The translations under genes were made by a program, and so were the position numbers. The notes below the pieces were generated by a model that saw only the letters and a program-made list of their open reading frames with translations, made no database searches and was not told where the DNA came from. A stretch of 64,000 bases of DNA from Succinatimonas hippei (lineage in GTDB: Bacteria > Pseudomonadota > Gammaproteobacteria > Enterobacterales > Succinivibrionaceae): positions 41,061 to 105,060 of the forward strand of contig SFGV01000003.1 in assembly GCA_004557545.1 (NCBI GenBank), written 5' to 3'. Shown here one piece after another: positions 27,083 to 38,649 of this stretch (within the stretch, counting starts at the first letter, position 1; each line of letters opens with the position of its first letter).

Positions 27083-28403
27083 CTATCTTGCCCCCTGAAA
27101 GCCAGAGCCCCAGAGGCGCGATAACCGCGCCGGTAGGACCACTTCCAAGGAAAGGAGAGCCTTCAGGCAGATAGGCCGATGACAGATCGACGTGGATCCA
27201 GCCTATGTCTTTTTTTACAAAATGCCCTAAAAACGCGGCCGCCACGCTTGCGCCTGGGGCTGAAACGCCTGAGCCGGCGTTTTGCATGTCGGCGCGGCGG
27301 GATTTTAAGAAGCGCTCATGATAATCGCAAAGCGGCATCTGCCAGAACTGCTCTCGACACTCGTCAAAAGCAGCGGACAGATCCGGATCCGGGCGGTTGT
27401 CTCGCGTGAAGACGCAACACATATCGCGCCCCACCGCAGCCTTGGCGCTGCCGGTTAAGGTTGCGACATCAACTATGGTACGCGCGCCATCTTCACAGGC
27501 CTTTATAAGCCCGTCAGCCAGCACCAGACGTCCCTCGGCATCGGTATTGGTGATCTCAACTCTGGTGCCGTCAGGGTAGCTTATGATGTCACCTGGAACC
27601 ATGGAATCCGCGCACACCATATTGCGCGCGCAGGGCATGTAAACCCGCACTCTGGAGGAAAGCCCGGTCTGAATGGCAAATGCCAGCGCGGCAGCCGCGG
27701 TAATGGCTCCGGTCTTATCAGTGCGCATGTCCTCCATGTACTTCTCAGGTTTGAGATCATAGCCGCCTGAGTCAAAGGTAATACCCTTGCCTACCACCGC
27801 GGTAAAAGGAGAATTGGCGCCGCAACCGTCAGGAATGTAATCAATAATGCCCATGCAGGCGAGGCTCCCCGCTCCCACCGCGGCAAGTCCTGCGTAACGG
27901 TTAAACTCAGGATCACCTCTGCTTATGATCGAGCTCATCACTTTGCCACCCGCTCCTGCCGCGGCTTTTTCAACCCAGTGGGCGCAGGCTTGCACAATTG
28001 ATTTGGGATCAGAGTTACGCGATCCGGTGTCGCAAAGCTCCCTGGCCTTGCACAGTATGCTCAAAAGCGCTGACAGGCGCTCAAGCCTCGCCTCGTCAAT
28101 CTGAAGCGCCACCGTGTATTCAGAGGCTCCGCCTAAAGCGCGCAGGAATGAGTAAAGATCGGCCATACCCGCGCCGGACAGAGCTTCAAGCCTGAATTTT
28201 GTAAATCCGGCGTTGCACAGCGCGCGGGCGGCGCGCATGTAAGGGAAGCTCCGGTTTTTGTCAACATACACCACGACACAGTCCTTGCCTTCTGGAACTA
28301 CCGCGGTTCCATCAAGGTAACTGGCGCCCGCGCTGCCGACACGCATTACGGCGCGCGCCATACCCTCAGGCGCGTCATTGAAAGTACAGAGTTTGATTCT
28401 CAT
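27075..28403 (-). CDS. pepB: M17 aminopeptidase, peptidase B type
   Basis: A 442-residue M17 metallo-aminopeptidase resembling PepB. The catalytic region reads VVGKGITFDSGGYDLKP, followed by MRTDKTGA and the M17 signature NTDAEGRLVLADGL. Metal ligands (Lys, Asp, Asp, Glu) are in place. PepB trims N-terminal residues from cytosolic peptides. In enterics pepB sits at the end of the isc operon; here it follows a cysteine desulfurase, but the rest of isc is absent. GGAGAA ribosome-binding site before the ATG. Confidence 0.88.
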   Translation of the reverse strand: MRIKLCTFNDAPEGMARAVMRVGSAGASYLDGTAVVPEGKDCVVVYVDKNRSFPYMRAARALCNAGFTKFRLEALSGAGMADLYSFLRALGGASEYTVALQIDEARLERLSALLSILCKARELCDTGSRNSDPKSIVQACAHWVEKAAAGAGGKVMSSIISRGDPEFNRYAGLAAVGAGSLACMGIIDYIPDGCGANSPFTAVVGKGITFDSGGYDLKPEKYMEDMRTDKTGAITAAAALAFAIQTGLSSRVRVYMPCARNMVCADSMVPGDIISYPDGTRVEITNTDAEGRLVLADGLIKACEDGARTIVDVATLTGSAKAAVGRDMCCVFTRDNRPDPDLSAAFDECREQFWQMPLCDYHERFLKSRRADMQNAGSGVSAPGASVAAAFLGHFVKKDIGWIHVDLSSAYLPEGSPFLGSGPTGAVIAPLGLWLSGGKIDV

Positions 28404-28426
28404 ATGCTGTTCTCCTTCCCATCTGG

Positions 28427-29614
28427 TTAAGGCTGAGCACCCTCTCCGCGGAGTTTTTTTACAACCATCGCTATCGCCGCCGCGGCCTCATCGATTTCCT
28501 GCGGGGTGGTATACCTGCCAAGCGAAAGCCTGAGTGAGGCGCGAGCCAGATCATCATCAAGACCTACCACCGTGAGCACATATGATGGCTTCAAATCGGA
28601 TGATGAGCAGGCCGAACCCGCAGAAGCTGCAACATAAGCTGAAAGCTCAGGCAGAAGTTTGCGTCCGTCGATATTTTTAAAGCTCACCGAAAGTATCCCG
28701 GGCACGCGGTGCTCGGAGCTGCCGTTAATAAGCGATCCGGGAATTCCAGCTACAGCTTTCTCAAGTCTTTGCCTCAGGGAGCTGATGCGTCTGGCGTCAG
28801 CCTCTCCCTGCTTTCCCATTATTTCAAATGCCTTGCCCATTCCGGCAACTTCATGTGTCGGAACTGTGCCCCCGCGCAAACCTTTTTCCTGTCCTCCGCC
28901 CATGATAAGCGGCATAAGAGGAACTTTATGAGCGCGCTTTATGTATAAAGCTCCCACTCCCTTAGGACCGCAGATCTTTTCTGATGTGAGAGTTGCCATG
29001 GAGATTTCAGAGGAGTCAAAAGCTGTTCTGACATAGCCTGCGCTTTGCGCCGTATCGGTATGAAAATAAGCTCCCCTCTCTCTTACGATCTTCGCTATGG
29101 CGTGGACATCGCTTACACTCCCCAGCACGCTGTTGGCCTGAGCGATTGAGACTAAAAAGGTCGAGGGGGTCATGGCCTCCTCAACCTGCTTTGGGCTAAT
29201 CAGACCTTCCTTTGAAGGCTTTAGCCTTGTAACCTCAAAGCCTTCCTGTTCTAACGCGTCACACGCCTCAAGCACAGCCTTGTGCTCAATCATCGAGGTT
29301 ATGATATGGCGCCTGCCATCGCCATTTTGCTTTAAGGCTCTGGCAAGCCCCATGATCGCGAGGTTGTTGGCCTCGGTGGCGCCTGACGTGAAGATCACCT
29401 CAAGCGGTGACACCCCTATTAGATCCGCCACGCGCTCGCGGGCCTGCTCCACGACTTCGGCCGCTTCCCATCCGTACACATGGTCTTTTGAATGCGGATT
29501 GGCGAAGGTTCCGTCTATCTTAAGGCATGCAACCATTTCATCGATAACGCGCGGATCGCATGGAGTAGCCGCCGCGTAATCAAGGTAGACCGGGCGTTTT
29601 TTCGCTTTTTCCAT
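28427..29614 (-). CDS. Cysteine desulfurase (IscS/NifS class)
   Basis: A 395-residue PLP enzyme that frees sulfur from cysteine. Seen: the N-terminal VYLDYAAATPCDP, FTSGATEANNLAI, the PLP aspartate region HTDTAQSAG, the Schiff-base lysine in TSEKICGPKGVGAL and the active-site loop Cys in SAGSACSSSDLKPSYVL. It lacks the extended C-terminus of E. coli IscS. An upstream in-frame start (29677) lies inside the regulator gene; the ATG at 29614 has AGGA 8 bases upstream and is preferred. No iscU, iscA or hscAB nearby, so its sulfur acceptor is unclear. Confidence 0.88.
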   Translation of the reverse strand: MEKAKKRPVYLDYAAATPCDPRVIDEMVACLKIDGTFANPHSKDHVYGWEAAEVVEQARERVADLIGVSPLEVIFTSGATEANNLAIMGLARALKQNGDGRRHIITSMIEHKAVLEACDALEQEGFEVTRLKPSKEGLISPKQVEEAMTPSTFLVSIAQANSVLGSVSDVHAIAKIVRERGAYFHTDTAQSAGYVRTAFDSSEISMATLTSEKICGPKGVGALYIKRAHKVPLMPLIMGGGQEKGLRGGTVPTHEVAGMGKAFEIMGKQGEADARRISSLRQRLEKAVAGIPGSLINGSSEHRVPGILSVSFKNIDGRKLLPELSAYVAASAGSACSSSDLKPSYVLTVVGLDDDLARASLRLSLGRYTTPQEIDEAAAAIAMVVKKLRGEGAQP

Positions 29615-29621
29615 AAAGATC

Positions 29622-29975
29622 CTATTCGTGAATATGAGTAACGGCCATCGCGAAAACCTTTTCCACATGGTCGTCATTGAGCGCGTAGAACACGCGTTTC
29701 CCGTCCCGTTTGATACGCAGCAACTTGTTGAGCCTCATCCTGCTAAGCTGGTGGGATACCGCGCTTTTGGTAAGCCCCAGCAGTTTTGCCAGATCGGAAA
29801 CGCACAGCCAGCGGTGCTGCTGAAGAGCGTCGACAATTCTTATTCTCGTAGGGTCAGACAGCGCGCTGAAGAACTCTGACATGATCTCAACATCATCATC
29901 AGGCAACATGCGTTCACTCAGAGATTGAAACTCCAGAGTCGTGAGGCTATCATCCAAAACTTCTTCACTCTTCAT
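29622..29975 (-). CDS. ArsR/SmtB-family regulator with a predicted alpha-5 zinc site
   Basis: A 117-residue winged-helix repressor. The DNA-reading helix is SAVSHQLSRMRLNKLL. The last helix has D-x-H, then His 11 residues on, then Glu three on (DDHVEKVFAMAVTHIHE). That pattern and spacing match the alpha-5 Zn(II) site of SmtB/CzrA. The N-terminal CxC ligands of CadC-type sensors are absent. The ATG at 29975 has AAAAGGA 8 bases upstream; the longer TTG start is unlikely. It directly precedes the cysteine desulfurase gene. Confidence 0.82.
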   Translation of the reverse strand: MKSEEVLDDSLTTLEFQSLSERMLPDDDVEIMSEFFSALSDPTRIRIVDALQQHRWLCVSDLAKLLGLTKSAVSHQLSRMRLNKLLRIKRDGKRVFYALNDDHVEKVFAMAVTHIHE

Positions 29976-29992
29976 GTTCAATCCTTTTAATA

Positions 29993-30997
29993 TCAAAGCC
30001 CTCCGCCATCTGAGGTAGCGGGACTCGCGCCAGCCGGCAGACCGTAACGCTTTTTGATGGTACGGATCTCGCGAAGCGCGTAACGGTATTCAAGAAATCC
30101 GTAACGATGGGTAGCGGCTGCTAAGGAAAAATAGTCACACGCCAGCGCGTCATTACCATCAATCTCAGAGAGCTTTCCCACGTAAAAATATCCCTCACAC
30201 AGATGATCCGCGTATTCGTCAGCGTGATCCTGCGAGCTTTTTATGCGCGAAAAAAACTCCTTCAGGCTGATTTCACCGATGTAAAGTCGTACGACATCAA
30301 ATCCCCAGTTGCTTTCTACAGCCTTTTTCGGAGTCGCGGCAAAGCGTTCTTTAAGATTTTCTACAGCCTTTTCACGTCCCTGGGTTTTGACCTCACACAG
30401 AAACAGCCACAGCTGTCTGTACGGATCGGAATGATCTGCCTTGTAAAACGCAAGAAAATCCGAAAGCGCGACCTGAGGGCGTCCGGCGTAATAGAGCACA
30501 ATTCCGCGGCTGAAGTTAACATAGCGGTCTGATGAATCAAGCTCAAGACTTGAGTCAAAAGCGTCCAGAGCCTCCTGATAACGCCCGTCCTCGGCAAAAT
30601 AAATGCCTATAAAATTGTATGGCGCGGCGTACTTGCGGTTTTCAACCAGAGCGTTCATGAACATGGTACGCGCGGTCGCCTCAAGTCCCAGACGGTCATA
30701 AATAATTCCCAGCTCATAGAACACCTCGGCGCGCTCACGGTGGGAACGCGCTTTGGTGTCAAGCAACTGTGAAACATTAAAAAGCAAAGCCTGATCACGT
30801 TCCGATGAGCCATAGAATGGCTGCGGGAACATGACATACTCGGCAGGTACCAGAAAGGATCCACCGGGTTTTACATGTTCCGCGACATTACTGTCATCAC
30901 GCTGATTATTTGCGCACGATGACATGATCAGGGTAAGTACAAGGCCCGCGGCAACAATCGCGCCGCGGGCCTTTGCGGCTCGTATCAGAGAATTCAC
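29993..30997 (-). CDS. nlpI: TPR lipoprotein NlpI
   Basis: A 334-residue outer-membrane lipoprotein with TPR repeats, adaptor for peptidoglycan endopeptidases and Prc. The lipobox is IMSSC with Cys28. TPR units (for example ERAEVFYELGIIYDRLGL, GRYQEALDAFDSSLELD, VNFSRGIVLYYAGR) align with NlpI. The start is a GTG at 30997 with AGAGGA 8 bases upstream; a longer frame beginning inside secF gives no lipoprotein signal at its N-terminus. Follows secF by 19 bases. Confidence 0.88.
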   Translation of the reverse strand: MNSLIRAAKARGAIVAAGLVLTLIMSSCANNQRDDSNVAEHVKPGGSFLVPAEYVMFPQPFYGSSERDQALLFNVSQLLDTKARSHRERAEVFYELGIIYDRLGLEATARTMFMNALVENRKYAAPYNFIGIYFAEDGRYQEALDAFDSSLELDSSDRYVNFSRGIVLYYAGRPQVALSDFLAFYKADHSDPYRQLWLFLCEVKTQGREKAVENLKERFAATPKKAVESNWGFDVVRLYIGEISLKEFFSRIKSSQDHADEYADHLCEGYFYVGKLSEIDGNDALACDYFSLAAATHRYGFLEYRYALREIRTIKKRYGLPAGASPATSDGGGL

Positions 30998-31016
30998 GTT
31001 AATGTCCTCTGGAAAC

Positions 31017-31964
31017 TCAGTCCATGGACTCCATGATATCAGTCTCTTTCTTTTCAACCTTACGAGGGATCAGATTCTGACGGGTTATACCCAGCAACAG
31101 AGTCCATGTAGACGCCACGTAAATTGATGTTACGGTACCAAATACAATACCTATGAACAGAGCGAGCGCAAAGCCATAGATCATATCGCCACCGAAAATC
31201 ATAAGAGACACTACCGTTATCAGGGTAGTACCGGATGTAACAATGGTACGTGAAAGAGTCTGGGTGAGCGAAATGTCAACCAGTCTCTCCATCGGAATAT
31301 TACGCGGAAGCTTCGTCGCATTCTCACGTACGCGGTCGAACACAACGATCTTGTCGTTTAGCGAATAACCCACAACCGTGAGCACCGCGGCCAGAACAGT
31401 CAGGTCATACTCTATCTGGAAAAATGAGAAGATCCCCAATACCACTATCACATCGTAAGCAAGTGAAATCACGGCTCCGGACGCCATTCTCCACTCAAAA
31501 CGGAAAGCGATATACGCGAGGATCGCGATCATGGAAACGACAATCGCGAGAATGCCGCTCTCAACCAGCTCGGCGCCTACCGCAGGACCAACGTACTCTG
31601 AGCGTAACAGCCTGACATTCTCATCAACCGTCTTGGAGGCGGTGACTATCAGATTGGTTACGGTCTGCTGGTTAAGTCCTTCTTTCGGGGCCACGCGCAC
31701 CATCACATCAGAGCTGCTGCCGGCGTACTGTACGGTACCGTCAATCCCCTGTGTCTGATAGGCCTTGCGCACAACCTCAAGATCAACTCCCTTGCTGTAC
31801 TGGGTTTCAACCACAATACCGCCGGTAAAGTCCAGACCCCAGTTGAGTCCCTTGACGCACATGCAGACAATGCTCGCGATTACGAGGCCTAAGCACAAGA
31901 ACTCGACGAACATCTTGATCCTCATGAAGGGGATCACTGTCCCTTCCTTGATGAACTGCATCAT
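31017..31964 (-). CDS. secF: Protein-export membrane protein SecF
   Basis: A 315-residue RND-type SecF with six membrane helices. Seen: the N-terminal WGLDFTGGIVVE, and the transmembrane motif VVGYSLNDKIVVFDRVREN. With SecD and YajC it forms the complex that uses the proton gradient to aid translocation. 13 bases after secD. Confidence 0.97.
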   Translation of the reverse strand: MMQFIKEGTVIPFMRIKMFVEFLCLGLVIASIVCMCVKGLNWGLDFTGGIVVETQYSKGVDLEVVRKAYQTQGIDGTVQYAGSSSDVMVRVAPKEGLNQQTVTNLIVTASKTVDENVRLLRSEYVGPAVGAELVESGILAIVVSMIAILAYIAFRFEWRMASGAVISLAYDVIVVLGIFSFFQIEYDLTVLAAVLTVVGYSLNDKIVVFDRVRENATKLPRNIPMERLVDISLTQTLSRTIVTSGTTLITVVSLMIFGGDMIYGFALALFIGIVFGTVTSIYVASTWTLLLGITRQNLIPRKVEKKETDIMESMD

Positions 31965-31977
31965 AGCTTGGTTCTCC

Positions 31978-33855
31978 TTAAATGCTCAGACCCTTGAGGT
32001 TAGGCCTGCCGCCCCAGATCCAGTTGACAATGGCGCGGCATGCCGTAACCGCTGTAAACATCGAGCTTGCAAGTCCAATCATCAGGACCAGAGCGAAGCC
32101 CTTGACTGAGCCTGTACCGACCATAAAGAGGATCAGACCTGTAATAAAGGTGGTGATGTTTGAGTCAGCGATGGTAACAAAGGCGCGCGCGTAGCCTTCA
32201 TTTATAGCGTACTGCACCGGTCTTCCGGCACGCAGTTCCTCACGTATACGCTCATAAATAAGCACGTTGGCGTCCACCGCCATACCCAGTGTCAGCACGA
32301 TACCTGCTATGCCCGGCAATGTCATCGTGGCTCCCGGGATCAGCGACATGATACCTACTATGAGAACCAGGTTGAACACCAGCGCGAGATCAGCGATAAA
32401 GCCGAAAGCCTTGTAGTAGATGATCATGAAGATCACCAGGAATACAAGACCATAAAGCATGGCTTTCATACCATTGTTGATGTTCTGCTGACCTAATGAC
32501 GGTCCGATGGTGCGCTCCTCAACAATCTGAATAGGGGCGATCAGGGCGCCAGCGCGCAGCAGCAACGCCAGATTATGGGCTTCCTTTATTGAATCGATTC
32601 CGGTAATGCGGAAGCTTGAACCGAGTCTGGTCTGAATAGTTGCGACATTGATGATCTGCTCGACTTTCTTGAACTTGGGTTTGTATCCGGGGTCACCCGG
32701 TTTGAGCGCGTCAGGGCTGTTATCCTCTATTACCTTGTACTCAATGAAATTTGTGGCCATCGGCTTGCCGACATTGTCCTTGGTGAAGTTGGACATGATG
32801 TTGCCGCCGCGGGAATCAAGACTGATGTTGACCTGAGGGCGCCCGTTCTCATCGGCGCTTGAGGAGGCGTCAACAATATGATCACCTGTCAGGATGACTT
32901 GTTTGGTGACTACGACAGGATAGTGTCTGGCGTCATAGAGTACCTCTGTTCCGGCCGGAACGTGTCCCTGCGCCGCGGCAGCTATATCGGCCGTGTTGTC
33001 TACCAGCCTGAACTCGAGGGTCGCGGTCGCTCCCAGAATTTCCTTGGCTCTGGCGGTATCCTGAATACCAGGCAGCTCGACGACCACACGGTCAGCGCCC
33101 TGACGCTGTACCAGAGGCTCAGCGACACCAAGCTCATTGACACGGTTACGGATGATGTTAATGTTCTGATCAACCGCGTTGGTACGCACCTCAGAGAGCT
33201 TCTGCGGCGTCATGGTCGCGCGGATGAAGAAACGGTCATCCTGGTCATAATCCTGAAGTTTGAAATCCTTGTGCTTTGAGGTAAGAAGCGACATGGCGTC
33301 ATCGCGGGTTTTCTCGTCACGGAACGCCACAACCACGCTGTCGCCCTCTGCACGCGCTCCTGAAAGCCTGATACCGCTGTTACGAAGCTCCGTTCTGAAA
33401 TCGTTTACCAGCTGATCGGTCATTTTCTTCATGGCCGCGTCCATATCAACTTCCATCAGGAAGTGAACGCCACCACGCAGGTCAAGACCGAGTTTTAAAG
33501 GATGCATGCCCAGCGAACGCATCCACGCGGGAGTCGCCGGAGCCAGATTTAAAGCGGTGATATAGTTCTCGCCGAGAGCCTTGGCGGCAATGTCACGGGC
33601 AACCAGCTGATCCTCAGTGGTCTTAAAACGCACTATGAGCTGACCGTTCTCAAGCTCATACTGGGCGTCGATCTTGCGATCATCGAGGGCTTTCTTCACC
33701 GTCTGCATTGATGAGTCATCAACATCCATACCCCTGGCGCCTGACACCTGCAACGCAGGATCCTCGCCGTAGAGGTTGGGAAGAGCGTAGAAAGCGCCGA
33801 TCAATATGATCAGCACCACCATTACGTTCTTCCAAAGCGGAAACTTATTTTGCAC
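31978..33855 (-). CDS. secD: Protein-export membrane protein SecD
   Basis: A 625-residue SecD with one N-terminal helix, a large periplasmic domain (P1 head and base) and five C-terminal helices. Family motifs: [32 protein letters not shown] and [17 protein letters not shown]. Full length, in the order yajC-secD-secF. Confidence 0.97.
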   Translation of the reverse strand: MQNKFPLWKNVMVVLIILIGAFYALPNLYGEDPALQVSGARGMDVDDSSMQTVKKALDDRKIDAQYELENGQLIVRFKTTEDQLVARDIAAKALGENYITALNLAPATPAWMRSLGMHPLKLGLDLRGGVHFLMEVDMDAAMKKMTDQLVNDFRTELRNSGIRLSGARAEGDSVVVAFRDEKTRDDAMSLLTSKHKDFKLQDYDQDDRFFIRATMTPQKLSEVRTNAVDQNINIIRNRVNELGVAEPLVQRQGADRVVVELPGIQDTARAKEILGATATLEFRLVDNTADIAAAAQGHVPAGTEVLYDARHYPVVVTKQVILTGDHIVDASSSADENGRPQVNISLDSRGGNIMSNFTKDNVGKPMATNFIEYKVIEDNSPDALKPGDPGYKPKFKKVEQIINVATIQTRLGSSFRITGIDSIKEAHNLALLLRAGALIAPIQIVEERTIGPSLGQQNINNGMKAMLYGLVFLVIFMIIYYKAFGFIADLALVFNLVLIVGIMSLIPGATMTLPGIAGIVLTLGMAVDANVLIYERIREELRAGRPVQYAINEGYARAFVTIADSNITTFITGLILFMVGTGSVKGFALVLMIGLASSMFTAVTACRAIVNWIWGGRPNLKGLSI

Positions 33856-33945
33856 TTTAATTCTCTAGTGATGCGCAGGGCCGGCCGTGCGCTGGGATGA
33901 AGGAAAACAGACCGCGCCATGAATCTGGCGCGGACTTTATAATTT

Positions 33946-34431
33946 TTATTTATTCTCAGTTTTATCTTCAGCTTTGTCTTCTGCCTTTGTTTCGGCTTTC
34001 GACTCCGCCGCAGGAGAAGTCTGAGACTGTTCCGCGCTCTTTTCGGCGCGTTTTGAGTTCTTCTGAGCCTTGACCGCTTTCTTGTCAACCGCTACCGAGA
34101 TCAGAGTCCCACGCGGAAGAACCGCGACTATGTAATTGCGCTTCATCTGCAGCACCGTGCCCTCTGATACCGCCACGAGCACATACTCGCGGTTGTCAGG
34201 AAGCTTGGTGATGCGGCCGGCAATACCGCCGTTGGTCAGAACCTCATCTCCGACAGCCAGATTGTCAAGGAGCTTCTGCATCTCTTTGCGTTTCTTGTTA
34301 TTAGGACGCATGATAAAGAAGTAGATTGCGATCATGCACACCGCAAGGACGATGATCATGCTGAAATCGCCGCCAGCCTGACCGGCTGCCGGAGCGGCGT
34401 CTGCGGCATATGCCTGGGAGATTATGTTCAT
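33946..34431 (-). CDS. yajC: Preprotein translocase subunit YajC with charged C-terminal tail
   Basis: A 161-residue YajC. One membrane helix (about 25-43), then the conserved RPNNKKRKEMQKLLDNLAVGDEVLTNGGIAGRI. E. coli YajC is 110 residues; the extra 50 are Lys/Glu/Ala repeats (KAEDKAEDKTENK). The tail could be an imperfect repeat expansion. Between tgt and secD. Confidence 0.94.
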   Translation of the reverse strand: MNIISQAYAADAAPAAGQAGGDFSMIIVLAVCMIAIYFFIMRPNNKKRKEMQKLLDNLAVGDEVLTNGGIAGRITKLPDNREYVLVAVSEGTVLQMKRNYIVAVLPRGTLISVAVDKKAVKAQKNSKRAEKSAEQSQTSPAAESKAETKAEDKAEDKTENK

Positions 34432-34567
34432 TGCTTGTTCCTGTGATTGAGTATTTCAGGACCGGCAAGTCCTGAGATCATTATTTACAACCTGCCAACT
34501 ATAGCACAAAAAATGTGACCTAACGCCCATTCGGGATTGACCGAAAGTACCCGAAAGAGCGCCCGGC

Positions 34568-36777
<2,210 letters not shown>

Positions 36778-36820
36778 ATCTTTCCTCTGAAAATACGTGG
36801 CTATTGTACAACATGCTCCC

Positions 36821-38503
36821 CTACTGCCCTTCCATGGGAGTAATGATCTTTGAGAACAGTGAAAACACAGCGTTGAGAACTTCAGAAGGATCTGAAATAA
36901 CGTAGCTTCTCGGTATAAGAGTCTTTATGAATTCAAGACAGATCCCTATTCCGAATATCTCAACGCCACGCTCTCTTGCCGATGCCAGGGCAGACCTTGC
37001 CTGTCCGACACTGTTTGGAATGCCGTCTGTTATCACTATCACAACGTGTCGCGCCGTATCAATTTCCTCTGCGCAGCTGATCGCGTGCCATATGGCCTGG
37101 GCAAGCGGGGTTGAGCCGTGGGGATTCTGATCAAAGTAGGCCTGTCTCTCAGAAGCTCTCTGGCCATACTTAAGGCAGACATCAACCTCTTTTGAGGATC
37201 CGGGGAAAAACGAGCACATGGTATGGATACCATCTATACCTTCAAGCGCGAGAGCGAGTGAAAGCGCGCTGCGGCAGGCCGCCTCACAGCGCGTAAGCAC
37301 TCTGCGGTTGTCATAGGTGAGCATTGAGCCTGATGAGTCAACCAGCAGGTGGACTGAGGTCGAATTGTCGCGCACTGTCACATGGTCTAAGAAGATCCTG
37401 CTCTCCCCAACCGGAACCAGGGCAAGACGGTAAGGGTTGAGTCTGGTACCTTTTGAGGCGGTATTCCCGTAATCATCGATATAGGCTCTTACCATGGCGG
37501 CAAGCTCACGTCTTAAGCGGGCGGATGATTTGACATTATCTATGAAATGATCCCGGCCCGGATTGCACTGGCCGGTCTCAAATGTTCCGAGATCATCACG
37601 GCTGCCCATTTCATTTCGTCCGCGCTGATCCACCACGACCGCGTGGTCAATCCCCGGAGCTATTTTGGAGATTTCATCCCCTGTGCCGCGCTTGAGCATT
37701 TCCTCAGCCTGCTCAAGTTCCCTGCAGAATTTGCGCATCAGAACTTTCTGTATCTTTTTTTCTTTGCCCGCGGACGAGCCTGTTTTTGAATTCAGCTTTT
37801 TTCGTACGGGCTGGCATTTTAATCTGTCATAAATGTTTTGATATGACTGCAGGTCTCCTCTTTTTTGCTTTGTAAGCACCCCCTCAACATTGATGGTGTT
37901 GATAATTTTCTTTGATATGAATATCACATCCGAGGTATTTTCTGCGTCGAGCACCTTAAGGCTTAGCCTGCAGATTTCGCTTAAAGTCGCGTGATCCATT
38001 TTTCCGCGCAGAACCCTGAGCATGTGAGCCGCTCTGGGTCTTAATACTTTAAAGCGCTGGCAGTAGGCTCCCGTATAAAACAAAATAAAAGCCAGAATCT
38101 GCTGCAAGGTGCCCATCGCCGGAACCTTAGAGAGAAAATCTTCGTATGCCTCTTTCTCGCCTGAGCGCAAAAGCTCAAGGTTTTCCCACACTCCGACAAA
38201 CTGTCTTCCAATAAGGCGCTCTATTCTCGCGTCCTCTATAATGTTGACCATTGTGTGTAAAAGATAGCTGCGGCGGATCCTGTGTACGGCCTGAAAATCA
38301 GAATAACGCACGTGCGCCGACTCATGCGCCAGATAACCGTAGGCCATTCTGGATGTGACGGGATCTCTAAGATCCAGTCTTGGGATGGTGATGACGCTGC
38401 CGTTGGTATAGGCTTTGTTACCCTGAATACGTACTTTTACCCCGAAAGCTCTGGCGTAGTTGGTGACGATTATTGGCAACGCGCCTTCAAGATCATTGAC
38501 CAT
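36821..38503 (-). CDS. VWA-domain protein with HExxH-like motif (CobT-like architecture)
   Basis: A 560-residue cytosolic-looking protein. The N-terminal part contains HESAHVRYSDF (an HExxH pattern near residue 80) and NIIEDARIERLIG, the pair seen in CobT-type and VWA-associated metallopeptidase-like domains. A basic middle part follows (about 215-290), then a C-terminal VWA domain with a full MIDAS start DSSGSM (about 395) and a conserved TDGIPN. CobT partners such as cobS, cobN or a MoxR ATPase are not in the window, so cobalt chelatase is not claimed. An AGGAGAAA site precedes the ATG. The gene is monocistronic or heads the queA group. Confidence 0.6.
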   Translation of the reverse strand: MVNDLEGALPIIVTNYARAFGVKVRIQGNKAYTNGSVITIPRLDLRDPVTSRMAYGYLAHESAHVRYSDFQAVHRIRRSYLLHTMVNIIEDARIERLIGRQFVGVWENLELLRSGEKEAYEDFLSKVPAMGTLQQILAFILFYTGAYCQRFKVLRPRAAHMLRVLRGKMDHATLSEICRLSLKVLDAENTSDVIFISKKIINTINVEGVLTKQKRGDLQSYQNIYDRLKCQPVRKKLNSKTGSSAGKEKKIQKVLMRKFCRELEQAEEMLKRGTGDEISKIAPGIDHAVVVDQRGRNEMGSRDDLGTFETGQCNPGRDHFIDNVKSSARLRRELAAMVRAYIDDYGNTASKGTRLNPYRLALVPVGESRIFLDHVTVRDNSTSVHLLVDSSGSMLTYDNRRVLTRCEAACRSALSLALALEGIDGIHTMCSFFPGSSKEVDVCLKYGQRASERQAYFDQNPHGSTPLAQAIWHAISCAEEIDTARHVVIVITDGIPNSVGQARSALASARERGVEIFGIGICLEFIKTLIPRSYVISDPSEVLNAVFSLFSKIITPMEGQ

Positions 38504-38610
38504 ATTTTCTCCTGCAGATTAAGGAGAAACGATTATCCCAAAAGGGTTAAAAGCACGTTGCGGATTTTACGCTTTGCGAATTGCGAGATCGTATTGAAAG
38601 CGCAAATCCG

Positions 38611-38627
38611 CGCACATGCTAGAATTT
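38611..38627 (+). promoter_or_regulatory. Extended -10 promoter of pbgA
   Basis: CGCACATGCTAGAATTT holds an extended -10 (TG-C-TAGAAT, hexamer at 38620-38625), 25 bases before the ATG. It matches the proS upstream sequence at 16 of 17 bases. An imperfect inverted repeat (GCGGATTT...AAATCCGC) overlaps its upstream flank. Confidence 0.55.
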
Positions 38628-38649
38628 AAAAAAATCTTTGAGAAATACT

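Noticed and set aside
28427..29614. IscS of an isc operon
   Set aside because: No iscU, iscA, hscA, hscB or fdx; the adjacent regulator is ArsR/SmtB type instead of IscR, so the symbol was not given.
33946..34100. Frameshift at the yajC C-terminus
   Set aside because: The Lys/Glu-rich tail stays in frame with no break; it looks like a true extension.
36821..38503. Cobaltochelatase subunit CobT
   Set aside because: Motifs resemble CobT, but no cobalamin genes or CobS/CobN partners are nearby; only the domain architecture is reported.
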